From: Oscillospiraceae bacterium
Lineage (GTDB): Bacteria; Bacillota; Clostridia; Oscillospirales; Acutalibacteraceae
Reading direction: 5' to 3'
Length of the DNA: 34,957 nt
Assembly: GCA_022763825.1 (NCBI GenBank)
Contig: JALEQX010000025.1
Location: 1 to 34,957 of the forward strand
The position numbers and the translations under genes were made by a program. Shown one piece after another: positions 17,194-27,501 of the stretch. The notes beneath the pieces are model-generated. The model saw only the letters and a program-made list of their open reading frames with translations. It ran no database searches and was not told the origin of the DNA. Position 1 is the first letter of the stretch. Every line of letters starts with the position of its first letter.

Positions 17194-17232
17194 GACGGCT
17201 CGCCTTATTAGGTGAGCCGTCTTTTGAGTTTT
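17194..17232. terminator. Bidirectional terminator between carB and the ABC-F gene
   Basis: GACGGCTCGCCT-TATT-AGGTGAGCCGTC (17194-17221) is a 12-bp stem with a tetraloop, followed by TTTTGAGTTTT on the plus strand. The opposite strand has ATTTTAT after the stem, so it can also serve the convergent minus-strand operon. Confidence 0.88.
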
Positions 17233-17243
17233 AATATTCTGCT

Positions 17244-19121
17244 TTATTCTTCTTCGCTTAAATTCATCCATTCCTCATACAGAAGTTCCTGCTGTTTTGT
17301 AATTTCGTCGAGGCGGGATGTCAGCGTGAGTATGGATTCGTAATCGGACGAACTTTCGTCGAGCTGATTTTGAATATCCTCTTTTTGTATATCGAGGTCG
17401 GCAATGGACTGTTCGAGCTTTTTTATTTTTGTCTGACGTTTTCTTTGGGCGCTCTCTCGTTCTTTTCTTAACTGATACTCGTTGACTTTTTTTTCTTTCG
17501 GCTCTTTTGCTGTCTGTTCGGACATAACTTTATTTACGTAGTCGTCGTAATTGCCCTCGAACGGTTCTATATTCGTACCGTCAAAAGCCAATATCTTAGT
17601 TGCGAGTCTGTTTATAAAATAACGGTCGTGCGAAACGCAGAGCATTGTTCCGTCGTAATTTTCGAGCGCGTCCTCGAGAACCTCTCTCGATTCTATATCG
17701 AGATGGTTTGTAGGCTCGTCGAGAATCAGCAGATTAGGATGCGAAAACGACAGTTCGAGCAGCGCGACTCTCGCTCGCTCGCCTCCGCTTAATTCACTCA
17801 TTAATTTGTTAATATCGTCGCCTCTGAAAAGGAATCCGGCAAGATATCCGCGAAGCTGTGTTATCGTAAAATTCGGGAAACGGTCGTACACTTCCTGCAA
17901 AACGCTTTTTGGAAGATTTAATCCGCGCTGTTCCTGGTCGTAATATCCGGGTTTTACGTTCGCACCGAATTTCGAATAACCTTTATCGGGGTAAACTCTG
18001 CCGATAAGCGATTTTAAAAGCGTCGATTTCCCGCATCCGTTGGGACCTATCAGAAATACGCGTTCGCCTTTTCTGATGTCAAGCGTAACGTTTTTGAAAA
18101 GCATTTTGCCGTCATAGCTTTTTTCAAGCGAATCGGCGATTATAACCTCGTTTCCGCTCTCTGAATTAACGGAAAAGTCAAGCTTCATAACGGGGATATT
18201 CGCGTCCGTTTCGGGCAGGTCGTCCTTTAAGCGTTCAATCTGCTTTTCCTTGCTTGCGATTGTTATGTAATTTCTCTCCTGATTAAAACGTTTCTGCTGT
18301 TCGATAATACCCTCAATGCGCTTAATCTCTTTCATTTGATTATCGAATCGGCGTTTGTCGGATAAAATCTGCTCGTCACGCATTTTGATATACTGCGAGT
18401 AATTACCCTTGCGGATTGAAATTTTTTTGTGCCGAATCTCCATTGTCTTATTCGTTACCTTGTCGAGAAAGTAACGGTCATGGGAGATGATAACAGCCGT
18501 GCCGTTGTATTTTTTTAAGAAATCCTCGAGCCATTCGACGCTTTTTATGTCAAGGTGGTTTGTCGGTTCGTCGAGCAGAATTAGATTTGCGTCCGATAAA
18601 AGAAGCTTACCGAGACTTAATTTTGTTCTTTGTCCTCCGCTTAAATCGCGTACGGATTTATTAAAGTCCGATTCGCCGAAGCCGAGACCGATAAGCGTTG
18701 ACCTGCCCATTGAACGGAAAGTAAGCCCGCCGTCGGATTGAAATTTTTCCGTAAGCGTGCTCTGCTTTTCTATAAGTTCGGGCGATGGATCCCTTTCAAT
18801 TTCGGAATGTAATGCTTCAAGCTCGCTTTCGATTCTGAAAAGCGGAGCGTAAACGGTCATTAATTCGTCGTAAACAGTTTTGTTGCTGTCTGCGCACGCG
18901 AACTGCTCGGCAAAGCCCGTTTTCGTATTTTTAGAGAGAAAAAGACTGCCCGAATTCGGCTCGTATTCTCCGCATATTAATTTGAAAAGCGTTGTTTTAC
19001 CCGTGCCGTTGGCTCCGATAAGTCCGACGCGGTCGTTTTCCTCAACGTCGAACGTTGCCGAGGAAAAAAGCGTCGAATCGAGGAATCCGAACGTAAGGTC
19101 GTATGCGTTGATAACTGACAT
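17244..19121 (-). CDS. ABC-F family ATPase (ribosome-associated type)
   Basis: This 625-residue protein has two ABC domains in one chain and no membrane segments. Walker A sequences are GANGTGKT (36-43) and GPNGCGKST (359-367), signatures are LSGGQ (160-164) and LSGGER, and both halves have LLDEPTNHLDI/LILDEPTNHLDI. The linker between the domains (about 240-310) is rich in Lys, Arg and Glu, as in the P-site-tRNA-interacting arm of ABC-F translation factors. Residues about 540-625 form a charged coiled coil like that of Uup/YdiF types. ABC-F proteins act on the ribosome, in translation or antibiotic protection; which one applies cannot be told. The gene starts 3 bases after manA, so the two are co-transcribed. 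Confidence 0.9.
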   Translation of the reverse strand: MSVINAYDLTFGFLDSTLFSSATFDVEENDRVGLIGANGTGKTTLFKLICGEYEPNSGSLFLSKNTKTGFAEQFACADSNKTVYDELMTVYAPLFRIESELEALHSEIERDPSPELIEKQSTLTEKFQSDGGLTFRSMGRSTLIGLGFGESDFNKSVRDLSGGQRTKLSLGKLLLSDANLILLDEPTNHLDIKSVEWLEDFLKKYNGTAVIISHDRYFLDKVTNKTMEIRHKKISIRKGNYSQYIKMRDEQILSDKRRFDNQMKEIKRIEGIIEQQKRFNQERNYITIASKEKQIERLKDDLPETDANIPVMKLDFSVNSESGNEVIIADSLEKSYDGKMLFKNVTLDIRKGERVFLIGPNGCGKSTLLKSLIGRVYPDKGYSKFGANVKPGYYDQEQRGLNLPKSVLQEVYDRFPNFTITQLRGYLAGFLFRGDDINKLMSELSGGERARVALLELSFSHPNLLILDEPTNHLDIESREVLEDALENYDGTMLCVSHDRYFINRLATKILAFDGTNIEPFEGNYDDYVNKVMSEQTAKEPKEKKVNEYQLRKERESAQRKRQTKIKKLEQSIADLDIQKEDIQNQLDESSSDYESILTLTSRLDEITKQQELLYEEWMNLSEEE

Positions 19122-19124
19122 GAT

Positions 19125-20090
19125 TTAAACGCGCGTAAGAAGAAGTTTAACGTTTCCGTTAACTTTGAATTCACCGTCCCCGGCGGGAACGAATACGCTT
19201 GATCCTTTTCTGATTTTAAGTTTTTCGCCGGGTGAAACGAACTCGCCCTCTCCGTCGAGAACAAGGAGCGAGACGAACGACGTTTCGTCGGCGGAATCGG
19301 TATATGACTTCGTAATCTCAACATCGGTCATATTAAAGAATTTGCATGAGCATAAAAGACGGGTCGTGTAACCGTCGAAAACTTTTTTTTCTCCCTCCGG
19401 GGCAAGTGAACGCGAGGGTCTTTCGCATTTCGTAACGTCTATGGATTGTTTTATGTGAAGCTGTCTGGGCTTTCCGTCAAGTCCCGGGCGGTTATAGTCG
19501 TATACTCTGTAAGTCGTGTTACAGCTCTGCTGAACCTCGGCTAAGAGTATGCCCGCGCCGATTGCGTGAAGCGTTCCCGCCTCAATCAGAGCGACGTCGC
19601 CCGGCTTTACTTTTACGCGGTTTACGTAGTCAAGAAGCGTCGAATCCTTAATACTTTTCTCGAACTGCTCTTTTGTTATATTCTCTTTAAATCCGTATAT
19701 AAGTTCCGCGCCCTCGTCACAGTCGATTATGTACCACGCCTCGGTCTTGCCGTGCGTTTCCTTTTCGTGCGCTCTTGCGTACTCGTCGTCGGGGTGAACC
19801 TGAACAGACAGCTTGTCCGCCGCGTCGATAAGCTTAATAAGAATAGGGAAGTCCTCGATATTTTCACAGTGAGTTCCGAGAGCTTTTCTGCCGAGTTTAG
19901 CTATAACGGACGATAATTTTTCGCCCTTATATTCGCCCGAAGCGACGACCGATTCGCCGTCGGGGTGACATGAGAGCGACCATGCCTCGGCAACAGAGTC
20001 ATACTCGCTCTCCGTATTAAAATCTCTTTTTAATCTTTTTCCGCCCCAAATAGTCTGTTTTGTCGCGGGAGTAAGTAAAAATGCAGACAT
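19125..20090 (-). CDS. manA: Class I mannose-6-phosphate isomerase
   Basis: This 321-residue zinc cupin enzyme interconverts mannose-6-phosphate and fructose-6-phosphate. The metal ligands expected for the family are Gln97 and His99 in SVQVHPDDEYA, Glu117 in KTEAWY, and His175 in AGTLHAIG. Further family sequences are EVQQSCNTTYRVYDYNR and the N-terminal IWGG. The short length fits Bacillus-type ManA/YvyI rather than the ~390-residue enterobacterial form. GGAGG lies 8 bases before ATG. The promoter is at 20135-20162. Its partner, the ABC-F ATPase, has no obvious metabolic link. Confidence 0.93.
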   Translation of the reverse strand: MSAFLLTPATKQTIWGGKRLKRDFNTESEYDSVAEAWSLSCHPDGESVVASGEYKGEKLSSVIAKLGRKALGTHCENIEDFPILIKLIDAADKLSVQVHPDDEYARAHEKETHGKTEAWYIIDCDEGAELIYGFKENITKEQFEKSIKDSTLLDYVNRVKVKPGDVALIEAGTLHAIGAGILLAEVQQSCNTTYRVYDYNRPGLDGKPRQLHIKQSIDVTKCERPSRSLAPEGEKKVFDGYTTRLLCSCKFFNMTDVEITKSYTDSADETSFVSLLVLDGEGEFVSPGEKLKIRKGSSVFVPAGDGEFKVNGNVKLLLTRV

Positions 20091-20134
20091 TTTTCAGTCC
20101 TCCGTTATATATATTAAAATAAAACTCCTTATAT

Positions 20135-20162
20135 ATTATAACAGATAACCGTTTATTGTCAA
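20135..20162 (-). promoter_or_regulatory. Promoter of manA-ABC-F operon
   Basis: On the minus strand TTGACA (20162-20157), 16 bases, TATAAT (20140-20135): both boxes are consensus. The -35 box overlaps the end of the upstream small ORF. Confidence 0.8.
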
Positions 20163-20344
20163 TCCGTCATTTCGCAGTCGAGACGGTCTCTCAAAATTTT
20201 ATTTTTGCACCCCTTGCAGTAATCGCTGTTAAGGCATTTTAACGATCGCTTGCCGTTATAATAAGTCGTTTCCTCCAAAACTATGTTTTTGTCAAGCACG
20301 CTGCAATATTGTACAATCGCCTTCGAATGGCTGTTCATATTCAT
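20159..20344 (-). CDS. Small Cys-rich protein, unrecognised
   Basis: A 61-residue protein with cysteines at YCSV, KCLNSDYCKGCKN and DCEM, probably a small zinc-binding protein. The arrangement C...(K)CLN...C-x2-C suggests a treble-clef or ribbon-like zinc site. On the minus strand GGAG lies 10 bases before ATG, and TATAAT lies about 20 bases further upstream. It precedes manA but the manA promoter is at its end, so it may form its own transcript. I recall similar small proteins in Clostridia without known function. It is more likely real than not because of the Cys pattern, ribosome site and -10 box. Confidence 0.55.
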   Translation of the reverse strand: MNMNSHSKAIVQYCSVLDKNIVLEETTYYNGKRSLKCLNSDYCKGCKNKILRDRLDCEMTD

Positions 20345-20479
20345 AATATCGACGCTCCTCTCTTTAATATTATATTCACTTTTTTAATTGTTAAACAGTT
20401 TCGGTCAAGCCGAATTTAAAGTAATAAATTTGTTTGTCCTTATCATATATTTTTACAGTAAACGAAAGGAAGATTTTCA

Positions 20480-22772
<2,293 letters not shown>

Positions 22773-22792
22773 ATGATTGAAGAAAATCTGTA

Positions 22793-23009
22793 GGGACTGT
22801 CGCATTCAGATGCAGAAAGCATTTTCTTTGCCCCGAAGCTGTACATAGGTACCGCGAGCGGGCAAAAAAACGCTTAAAAGAACAAAAAGTTATTCATATT
22901 AAAATAAACAATACTATGTTTCATAAAGTATGAGTTTTTAATGTACGATTTTAAATATAGTATATAGTATTATTGTTGTTCTTTGGTCTGCGCTGAATGC
23001 GACAGTTCC
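22793..23009. mobile_element. MITE-like element with 17-bp terminal inverted repeats
   Basis: The 217-bp stretch begins GGGACTGTCGCATTCAG (22793-22809) and ends CTGAATGCGACAGTTCC (22993-23009), inverted repeats with one mismatch. TA precedes the left end and TTATA follows the right end, so a short TA-type duplication is possible but not proven. The inside has no ORF. It contains a hairpin, TTTGCCC (22827-22833)/GGGCAAA (22860-22866) followed by A7, and an AT-rich core. The right end reappears as a solo copy at 9395-9425, so this is an interspersed repeat. The transposase family cannot be named with confidence. Confidence 0.5.
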
Positions 23010-23017
23010 TTATATAA

Positions 23018-23060
23018 ATGAAGAAGTCCCGGGGGGATAATGTCCGGGACTTTTCTTCAT
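23018..23060 (+). terminator. Terminator downstream of ligA
   Basis: AAGTCCCGG (23024-23032) pairs with CCGGGACTT (23044-23052), followed by TTTTCTTC. Additional pairing of GAAG and CTTC extends the stem. It lies 250 bases after ligA, beyond the inserted MITE-like element. Confidence 0.8.
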
Positions 23061-23196
23061 GTGGATTTGAAAGAGGTAGGGTATATATAGTATATAGAAA
23101 CTTGCAATTGTTTGACTGTGATTAAAGTATATTCCATGTTTCTTAAAATTGGCTTAAAAACGAAAATGGAATAAAATACACAAATTTTGTATGTTT

Positions 23197-23226
23197 AAGA
23201 TTAAATAAATCTTTTGTGTCTATAAT
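23197..23226 (+). promoter_or_regulatory. Promoter with operator-like dyad before the Gld-type operon
   Basis: TATAAT (23221-23226) lies 24 bases before the first TTG start. A perfect inverted repeat AAGATT-AAATA-AATCTT (23197-23213) occupies the -35/spacer position and there is no good -35 box. A second dyad, ACAAA-T-TTTGT, is at 23180-23190, and ATTCCAT/ATGGAAT (23131-23137, 23166-23172) is further upstream. Regulator binding is likely but the regulator is unknown. Confidence 0.45.
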
Positions 23227-23249
23227 CCCGATGAACGGAGGAGATAATT

Positions 23250-24191
23250 TTGGTAGAAGTAAAAAATCTGACTAAAAAATACGGCTCGTTTACGGCGGTT
23301 GAAGATTTAAGCTTCACTGTCGAGAACGGATGTATTTACGGTTTGCTCGGTCCCAACGGCGCGGGCAAGTCCACGACTATGAACATTATGACAGGCTGCC
23401 TTGCATCGACCGGCGGACAGGTATTAATCGACGGCAAGGATATTTTCGAGGACGAGACCGAAGCGAAAAAGAAAATCGGTTATCTGCCCGAAATTCCGCC
23501 TTTATATCCTGATATGACGGTTACGGAGTATTTAAGATTCGTCGGACGCGCAAAGGGCTTAAAGGGCGAAGAATTAAAAAATGCGGTGGAAACCTCATGC
23601 GAAAAAACCGGACTTAATGAGAAAAAGCATAGCCTTATCAAAAACCTTTCAAAAGGATTTAAACAGAGAGTCGGTATTGCGCAGGCGATTATCGCAAAGC
23701 CCGACGTCGTTATTCTCGACGAGCCGACGGTTGGACTCGACCCGATTCAGATAACGGAAATAAGAGATCTGATAAGAGAACTCGGCAAGGAACACACCGT
23801 TATTATTTCGAGCCATATACTCTCTGAAATCAGCACGATGTGCGACCATATACTTATTATCTCACGCGGAAAACTCGTTGCTTCCGATACGCCCGACGCA
23901 CTGTATGAAAAATTTGCGTCAAAGTCAAAACTTGATATCGTCATAAAGGGCGGAAGAGATACAGTACCGAAGATTCTTTCATCAATTGAGCATGTAAAGA
24001 GCGTTACGGTGACAAAAAATCCTGACGAAAATGCGGGCGACAAGTATGTACTTCTTACCGAAAACGGCGAGGATGTAAGAGAAAAAGTATTTTCATTGTT
24101 AAAAGATACGGACTGTTCGATTCTGGAAATGAAGCTTGTCACGCCCACGCTTGAGGACGTATTTATAACACTTACATCGGAGGCGAAATGA
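23250..24191 (+). CDS. ABC transporter ATP-binding protein (GldA-like)
   Basis: This 313-residue ATPase has Walker A (GPNGAGKSTT, near residue 37), the Q-loop region PEIPPLYPDMTV, signature LSKGFKQRVGIAQA and Walker B VVILDEPTVGLDP. The C-terminal ~90 residues form the regulatory extension typical of ABC-2 exporters (GldA, NatA, CcmA type). It uses a TTG start with GGAGGAG upstream. The three genes after it (permease, GldG-like, DUF4340) follow within 1 base or overlap, giving a fixed four-gene set known from many anaerobes. The exported substrate is unknown. Confidence 0.92.
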   Translation: MVEVKNLTKKYGSFTAVEDLSFTVENGCIYGLLGPNGAGKSTTMNIMTGCLASTGGQVLIDGKDIFEDETEAKKKIGYLPEIPPLYPDMTVTEYLRFVGRAKGLKGEELKNAVETSCEKTGLNEKKHSLIKNLSKGFKQRVGIAQAIIAKPDVVILDEPTVGLDPIQITEIRDLIRELGKEHTVIISSHILSEISTMCDHILIISRGKLVASDTPDALYEKFASKSKLDIVIKGGRDTVPKILSSIEHVKSVTVTKNPDENAGDKYVLLTENGEDVREKVFSLLKDTDCSILEMKLVTPTLEDVFITLTSEAK

Positions 24192-24192
24192 T

Positions 24193-25059
24193 ATGAATGC
24201 TGTATTTATAAAAGAAATAAAATCATATTACACCTCGATAACGGGATATATCACGACGGCTATAATGATGCTCGTATCGGGCATATACATTTACGCTGTA
24301 AACGTAGAGGGCGGTTCGGGCGATTTTTCGTCGACGTTCGTAAACATGGCGTTTATTTATTTTATAGTTCTTATTCCTATTATCACAATGAAAATGTTTG
24401 CGGAGGAAAAGAAGCAGAAAACGGATCAGCTCCTTTATTCTCTGCCTATAAAAACGTCGGGAGTCGTAATCGGGAAATTTTTATCCTGTTGTGCGGTTAC
24501 GGCTGTTCCCGTTGTCCTTATGGGATTATACCCGCTGATTTTCTCAGCGTACGGAAACGTTAATTTTTTAAGCGCGTATTCGGCTTTGTTCGGATTCTTC
24601 ATGCTCGGTGCGTCGCTCATTTCGATAGGAATGTTTTTTTCATCCCTTACCGAAAGCCAGGTAGTTTCGGCGATAATCACGCTCGTATTTATACTTCTCG
24701 GCGAGCTTCTGCCGTCGCTTTCGGAGTATATTTCATCTAACGCAATAGCCGGCGCGGCGGTATTCATGGCAATGGGGCTGTTTGTCGGTTTTATCGTTTA
24801 TTTTCTTACGAAAAATACGGTTATCGGTCTGTCAACGGCTGTTGTTATAGACCTTGCTATTGCGGTAATTTATATAGTTAAAAAAGAATGGCTGGAGGGA
24901 CTTCTCCCGTCGATAGCCGAAAAGCTGTCTCTGTTTTCACGTTTTAACGATTTTTCAAGCGGAGTTTTCGATTTAACGTCGATATTCTTCTTTATATCCG
25001 TTACCTGCGTATTTTTGTTCCTTACGGTACAGTCCGTTGAGAAAAAGAGGTGGTCGTAA
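24193..25059 (+). CDS. ABC-2 family permease (GldF-like)
   Basis: This 288-residue integral membrane protein has six predicted hydrophobic segments, beginning at residues 16-36 and ending with FFFISVTCVFLFLTV near the C terminus. The cytoplasmic loop MKMFAEEKKQKTDQLLYSLP after the second segment is characteristic of ABC-2 permeases of the GldF/NosY type. It lies 1 base after the ATPase gene and its stop overlaps the next start (TAATG). It forms the transport channel with the upstream ATPase. Substrate unknown. Confidence 0.88.
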   Translation: MNAVFIKEIKSYYTSITGYITTAIMMLVSGIYIYAVNVEGGSGDFSSTFVNMAFIYFIVLIPIITMKMFAEEKKQKTDQLLYSLPIKTSGVVIGKFLSCCAVTAVPVVLMGLYPLIFSAYGNVNFLSAYSALFGFFMLGASLISIGMFFSSLTESQVVSAIITLVFILLGELLPSLSEYISSNAIAGAAVFMAMGLFVGFIVYFLTKNTVIGLSTAVVIDLAIAVIYIVKKEWLEGLLPSIAEKLSLFSRFNDFSSGVFDLTSIFFFISVTCVFLFLTVQSVEKKRWS

Positions 25060-26489
25060 TGAGTGAGGAGAAAAAGAACAAAATGAAAAATATGCGTAAA
25101 TCGTTTTCGACAAGGTACGTTAAGGTCGGCGGTTATTCCGCGGCGGCTTCTGCCGTTGTCATCGTAATAGCGATAGTTTTAAATCTCATTGTCGGCGCGA
25201 TGCCGGAGAGAATAACAAAGCTCGATGTTTCGGCGAATAAAATATATTCGCTCTCAAAACAGACAAAGCAGATAGTTTCAGACCTTGATAAGGATGTTGA
25301 AATTTATTACTATACTTCGTCCGATTCGACGATAAAGTACGTCGATACTCTTATTTCAAAAATAACTGCTCTTAATTCGAAAGTTAAAAGCGAGACGGTC
25401 GATTCCGACGTTGAACCGACGTTCTGCGAGAAGTTTACGTCCGATACCGTTAAGCCCGGAAGCGTTATTGTAAAATGCGGAGAAAAAATAAAAATTATAA
25501 CCTCCGATGAGCTTATAACGTACGAGGCGGGTTCGTATCAGAATTATATCTATTATTTACAGCAGTACGGATATAACACGAACGTATACTTTAACGGCGA
25601 ATTAAGCCTTATAAACGCCATAGATTACGTAACGAGCGACAAAACGTATAAGGTCTGCTTTATAAATTATAACGACAGCGACTGCTCGCTGTTGAAAAAC
25701 GCGCTCGAACAGGAAAATATAGAAACGAGCGAGGTTGACCCTGCCGAAAAGGATATTGATTCAGATATAAACTGCGCGGTTCTCTCCGTTTCGACAAGCG
25801 ATATCAGCGACGCGGTGTATAATAAACTTGCCGAATATATAAACGGCGGAGGCAAAATTTATGTAGAGGTCGATTCTTCGCTTACGGATATCGGAAACAC
25901 CGAGAGGCTTCTGTCTCTGCTCGGCGTTAAGCTGTCCGATTCCGTAATTCACGAAACGCAGAACGGCAGAACGTTCAGCAAGGGCGACACATATCTCTGC
26001 CCGATATTTGACGAGGAACACCCGATAGTTTATCCGTTCGGAGGACTCGACATGTACTCGTGCATTCAGGATTCGAAAGCCGTTATAAACGACAGTAAAG
26101 ACAATATAACTTTTTCGCCCCTGTTAAAAACCTCGTCAAAGGCGTATACCTCGTCCGAGGATGAAAAGAGCGAGCTTTACCCCGCCGCGGCGGTTCAGAA
26201 TTCCGCAACAGGCTCTGACGCAGTTATATTCGGAACGAATAAACTTATGGATTCAACTCTTACCGAGCAGTTCAGTCTTAATATCGACTTATTCAAAAAC
26301 AGTATAAGCTGGCTTTGCGATAAGCAAAATTCGATAAGCGTTCACGCGAAGGCTCTCTCGACCGAATCAAAGCTTACGTTCGGTTCGGATTCATTCAACA
26401 CCGCGTTCAGAGTCATAATGCTTGTCATAGTTCCGGCGGCGATAATTATATGCGGAGTCGCGGTATGGTATAAGAGGAGGAGCCGTTGA
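25059..26489 (+). CDS. GldG-like ABC transporter auxiliary protein
   Basis: This 476-residue protein has one N-terminal membrane segment (about residues 27-46) followed by KLDVSANKIYSLSKQTKQIV, which is characteristic of the GldG family (the DLTEDKLYSLS-like element). A large extracytoplasmic domain and a C-terminal membrane anchor (VIMLVIVPAAIIICGVAVWY) follow. In gliding Bacteroidetes GldG partners GldA and GldF; Firmicutes homologues belong to a transporter without gliding. I choose the ATG overlapping the permease stop, with GGTGG just upstream, in place of a GTG three codons earlier. The stop overlaps the next gene (TGATG). Confidence 0.82.
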   Translation: MSEEKKNKMKNMRKSFSTRYVKVGGYSAAASAVVIVIAIVLNLIVGAMPERITKLDVSANKIYSLSKQTKQIVSDLDKDVEIYYYTSSDSTIKYVDTLISKITALNSKVKSETVDSDVEPTFCEKFTSDTVKPGSVIVKCGEKIKIITSDELITYEAGSYQNYIYYLQQYGYNTNVYFNGELSLINAIDYVTSDKTYKVCFINYNDSDCSLLKNALEQENIETSEVDPAEKDIDSDINCAVLSVSTSDISDAVYNKLAEYINGGGKIYVEVDSSLTDIGNTERLLSLLGVKLSDSVIHETQNGRTFSKGDTYLCPIFDEEHPIVYPFGGLDMYSCIQDSKAVINDSKDNITFSPLLKTSSKAYTSSEDEKSELYPAAAVQNSATGSDAVIFGTNKLMDSTLTEQFSLNIDLFKNSISWLCDKQNSISVHAKALSTESKLTFGSDSFNTAFRVIMLVIVPAAIIICGVAVWYKRRSR

Positions 26490-27457
26490 TGAAAAGATAT
26501 AAAAAACTGCTGATACTTTTAGCCGTTTTAATCGTTGCCGTAGGAGGCTATTTTATAATTAAATCCGTAACGGATAAGAATGATTCGGCGGACGGCATCA
26601 CGCTTTATTCGGAAGAAAAAGACAATATAACGAGTGTTACTATTACGAAAGGCTCCGATTCCGTTACGCTCGAAAAGGATTCCGACGGTAATTTCAATGT
26701 TGCGGGCGAGTCCGGTTTTGAAATAAATTCCGACAAAACAGCCGTTTTATTTGAAACGCTTACTTCATTAAAAGCTAAACAGAAAATATCCGACGATATC
26801 GCCGACGCGTCTAAATACGGACTCGATTCTCCGTCGCTTGTTCTCGATATAAAAACGTCGGACAATAACGATAAGACGTTAAAATTCGGCAGCCTCAACG
26901 AGAATACGTCAATGTACTATTTCTCAATAAGCGGGGACAAATCGCTTTACTATGCCGAAAGTTCGGTTTTTGATTCGCTCAATGCGGACAGACTTACGAT
27001 TGTAAAACGCGATACGATATCAGATATTAATTCAGACGACATTAAGAGCGTTGATATTAAGAACGGAGATTTTACCGCTTCATTGACTCTTATAAAGAAG
27101 CAAAAAGAGTCCGAGTCATACGATATAAGCTATGAGTCAGCGGACAAGAAAGAGAATATTGCTTCCGACAAGATAAACGATAAGATTAAAACTCTCACGA
27201 GTCTTGATACTTCCGACCTTGTATGCTATAAGCCGACGGCGGACGAACTCGGTAATTACGGACTTTCTTCACCGTACGGCGAATATAAGATTTCGTATAC
27301 GAAAGAGGGCGCGGATAAAACACTTGAAGTGCTCGTTTCGAAAGCAGACGGCGAGGGCAATGTGTATTTTATGCTTGCAGGAGGTAATAAAATATATAAA
27401 ATCTCGTCGGAGAATATAGGATTCTATTCCGTCAATTCGTATTCGGATTTGAAATGA
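26489..27457 (+). CDS. DUF4340-type membrane-anchored protein
   Basis: This 322-residue protein has an N-terminal membrane anchor (residues 5-25, KLLILLAVLIVAVGGYFIIK) and an acidic, Ser/Asp/Lys-rich extracytoplasmic part. The segments SVTLEKDSDGNF and LKFGSLNENTSMYYFSISGDKSLYYAESS repeat as small beta motifs, typical of the DUF4340 family that follows gldG in Clostridia. Function unknown; probably a partner of the ABC transporter at the outer face. The ATG overlaps the gldG-like stop codon, with AGGAGG upstream. A strong terminator follows 5 bases later. Confidence 0.8.
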   Translation: MKRYKKLLILLAVLIVAVGGYFIIKSVTDKNDSADGITLYSEEKDNITSVTITKGSDSVTLEKDSDGNFNVAGESGFEINSDKTAVLFETLTSLKAKQKISDDIADASKYGLDSPSLVLDIKTSDNNDKTLKFGSLNENTSMYYFSISGDKSLYYAESSVFDSLNADRLTIVKRDTISDINSDDIKSVDIKNGDFTASLTLIKKQKESESYDISYESADKKENIASDKINDKIKTLTSLDTSDLVCYKPTADELGNYGLSSPYGEYKISYTKEGADKTLEVLVSKADGEGNVYFMLAGGNKIYKISSENIGFYSVNSYSDLK

Positions 27458-27461
27458 CAAT

Positions 27462-27496
27462 AAAAAGTTCCGCTCGTAATGGGGCGGAACTTTTTT
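27462..27496. terminator. Bidirectional terminator between the Gld-type operon and fucosidase
   Basis: AAAAAGTTCCGC (27462-27473) and GCGGAAC followed by TTTTTT (27484-27496) form a stem with A-run on one side and T-run on the other, so it can end both convergent transcripts. Confidence 0.88.
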
Positions 27497-27501
27497 ATGT
27501 A

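Noticed and set aside
22773..23249. Hidden gene or CRISPR in the 477-base gap after ligA
   Set aside because: No frame with a start and ribosome site is present and there are no regularly spaced repeats; the gap is explained by the MITE-like element, a terminator and a promoter.
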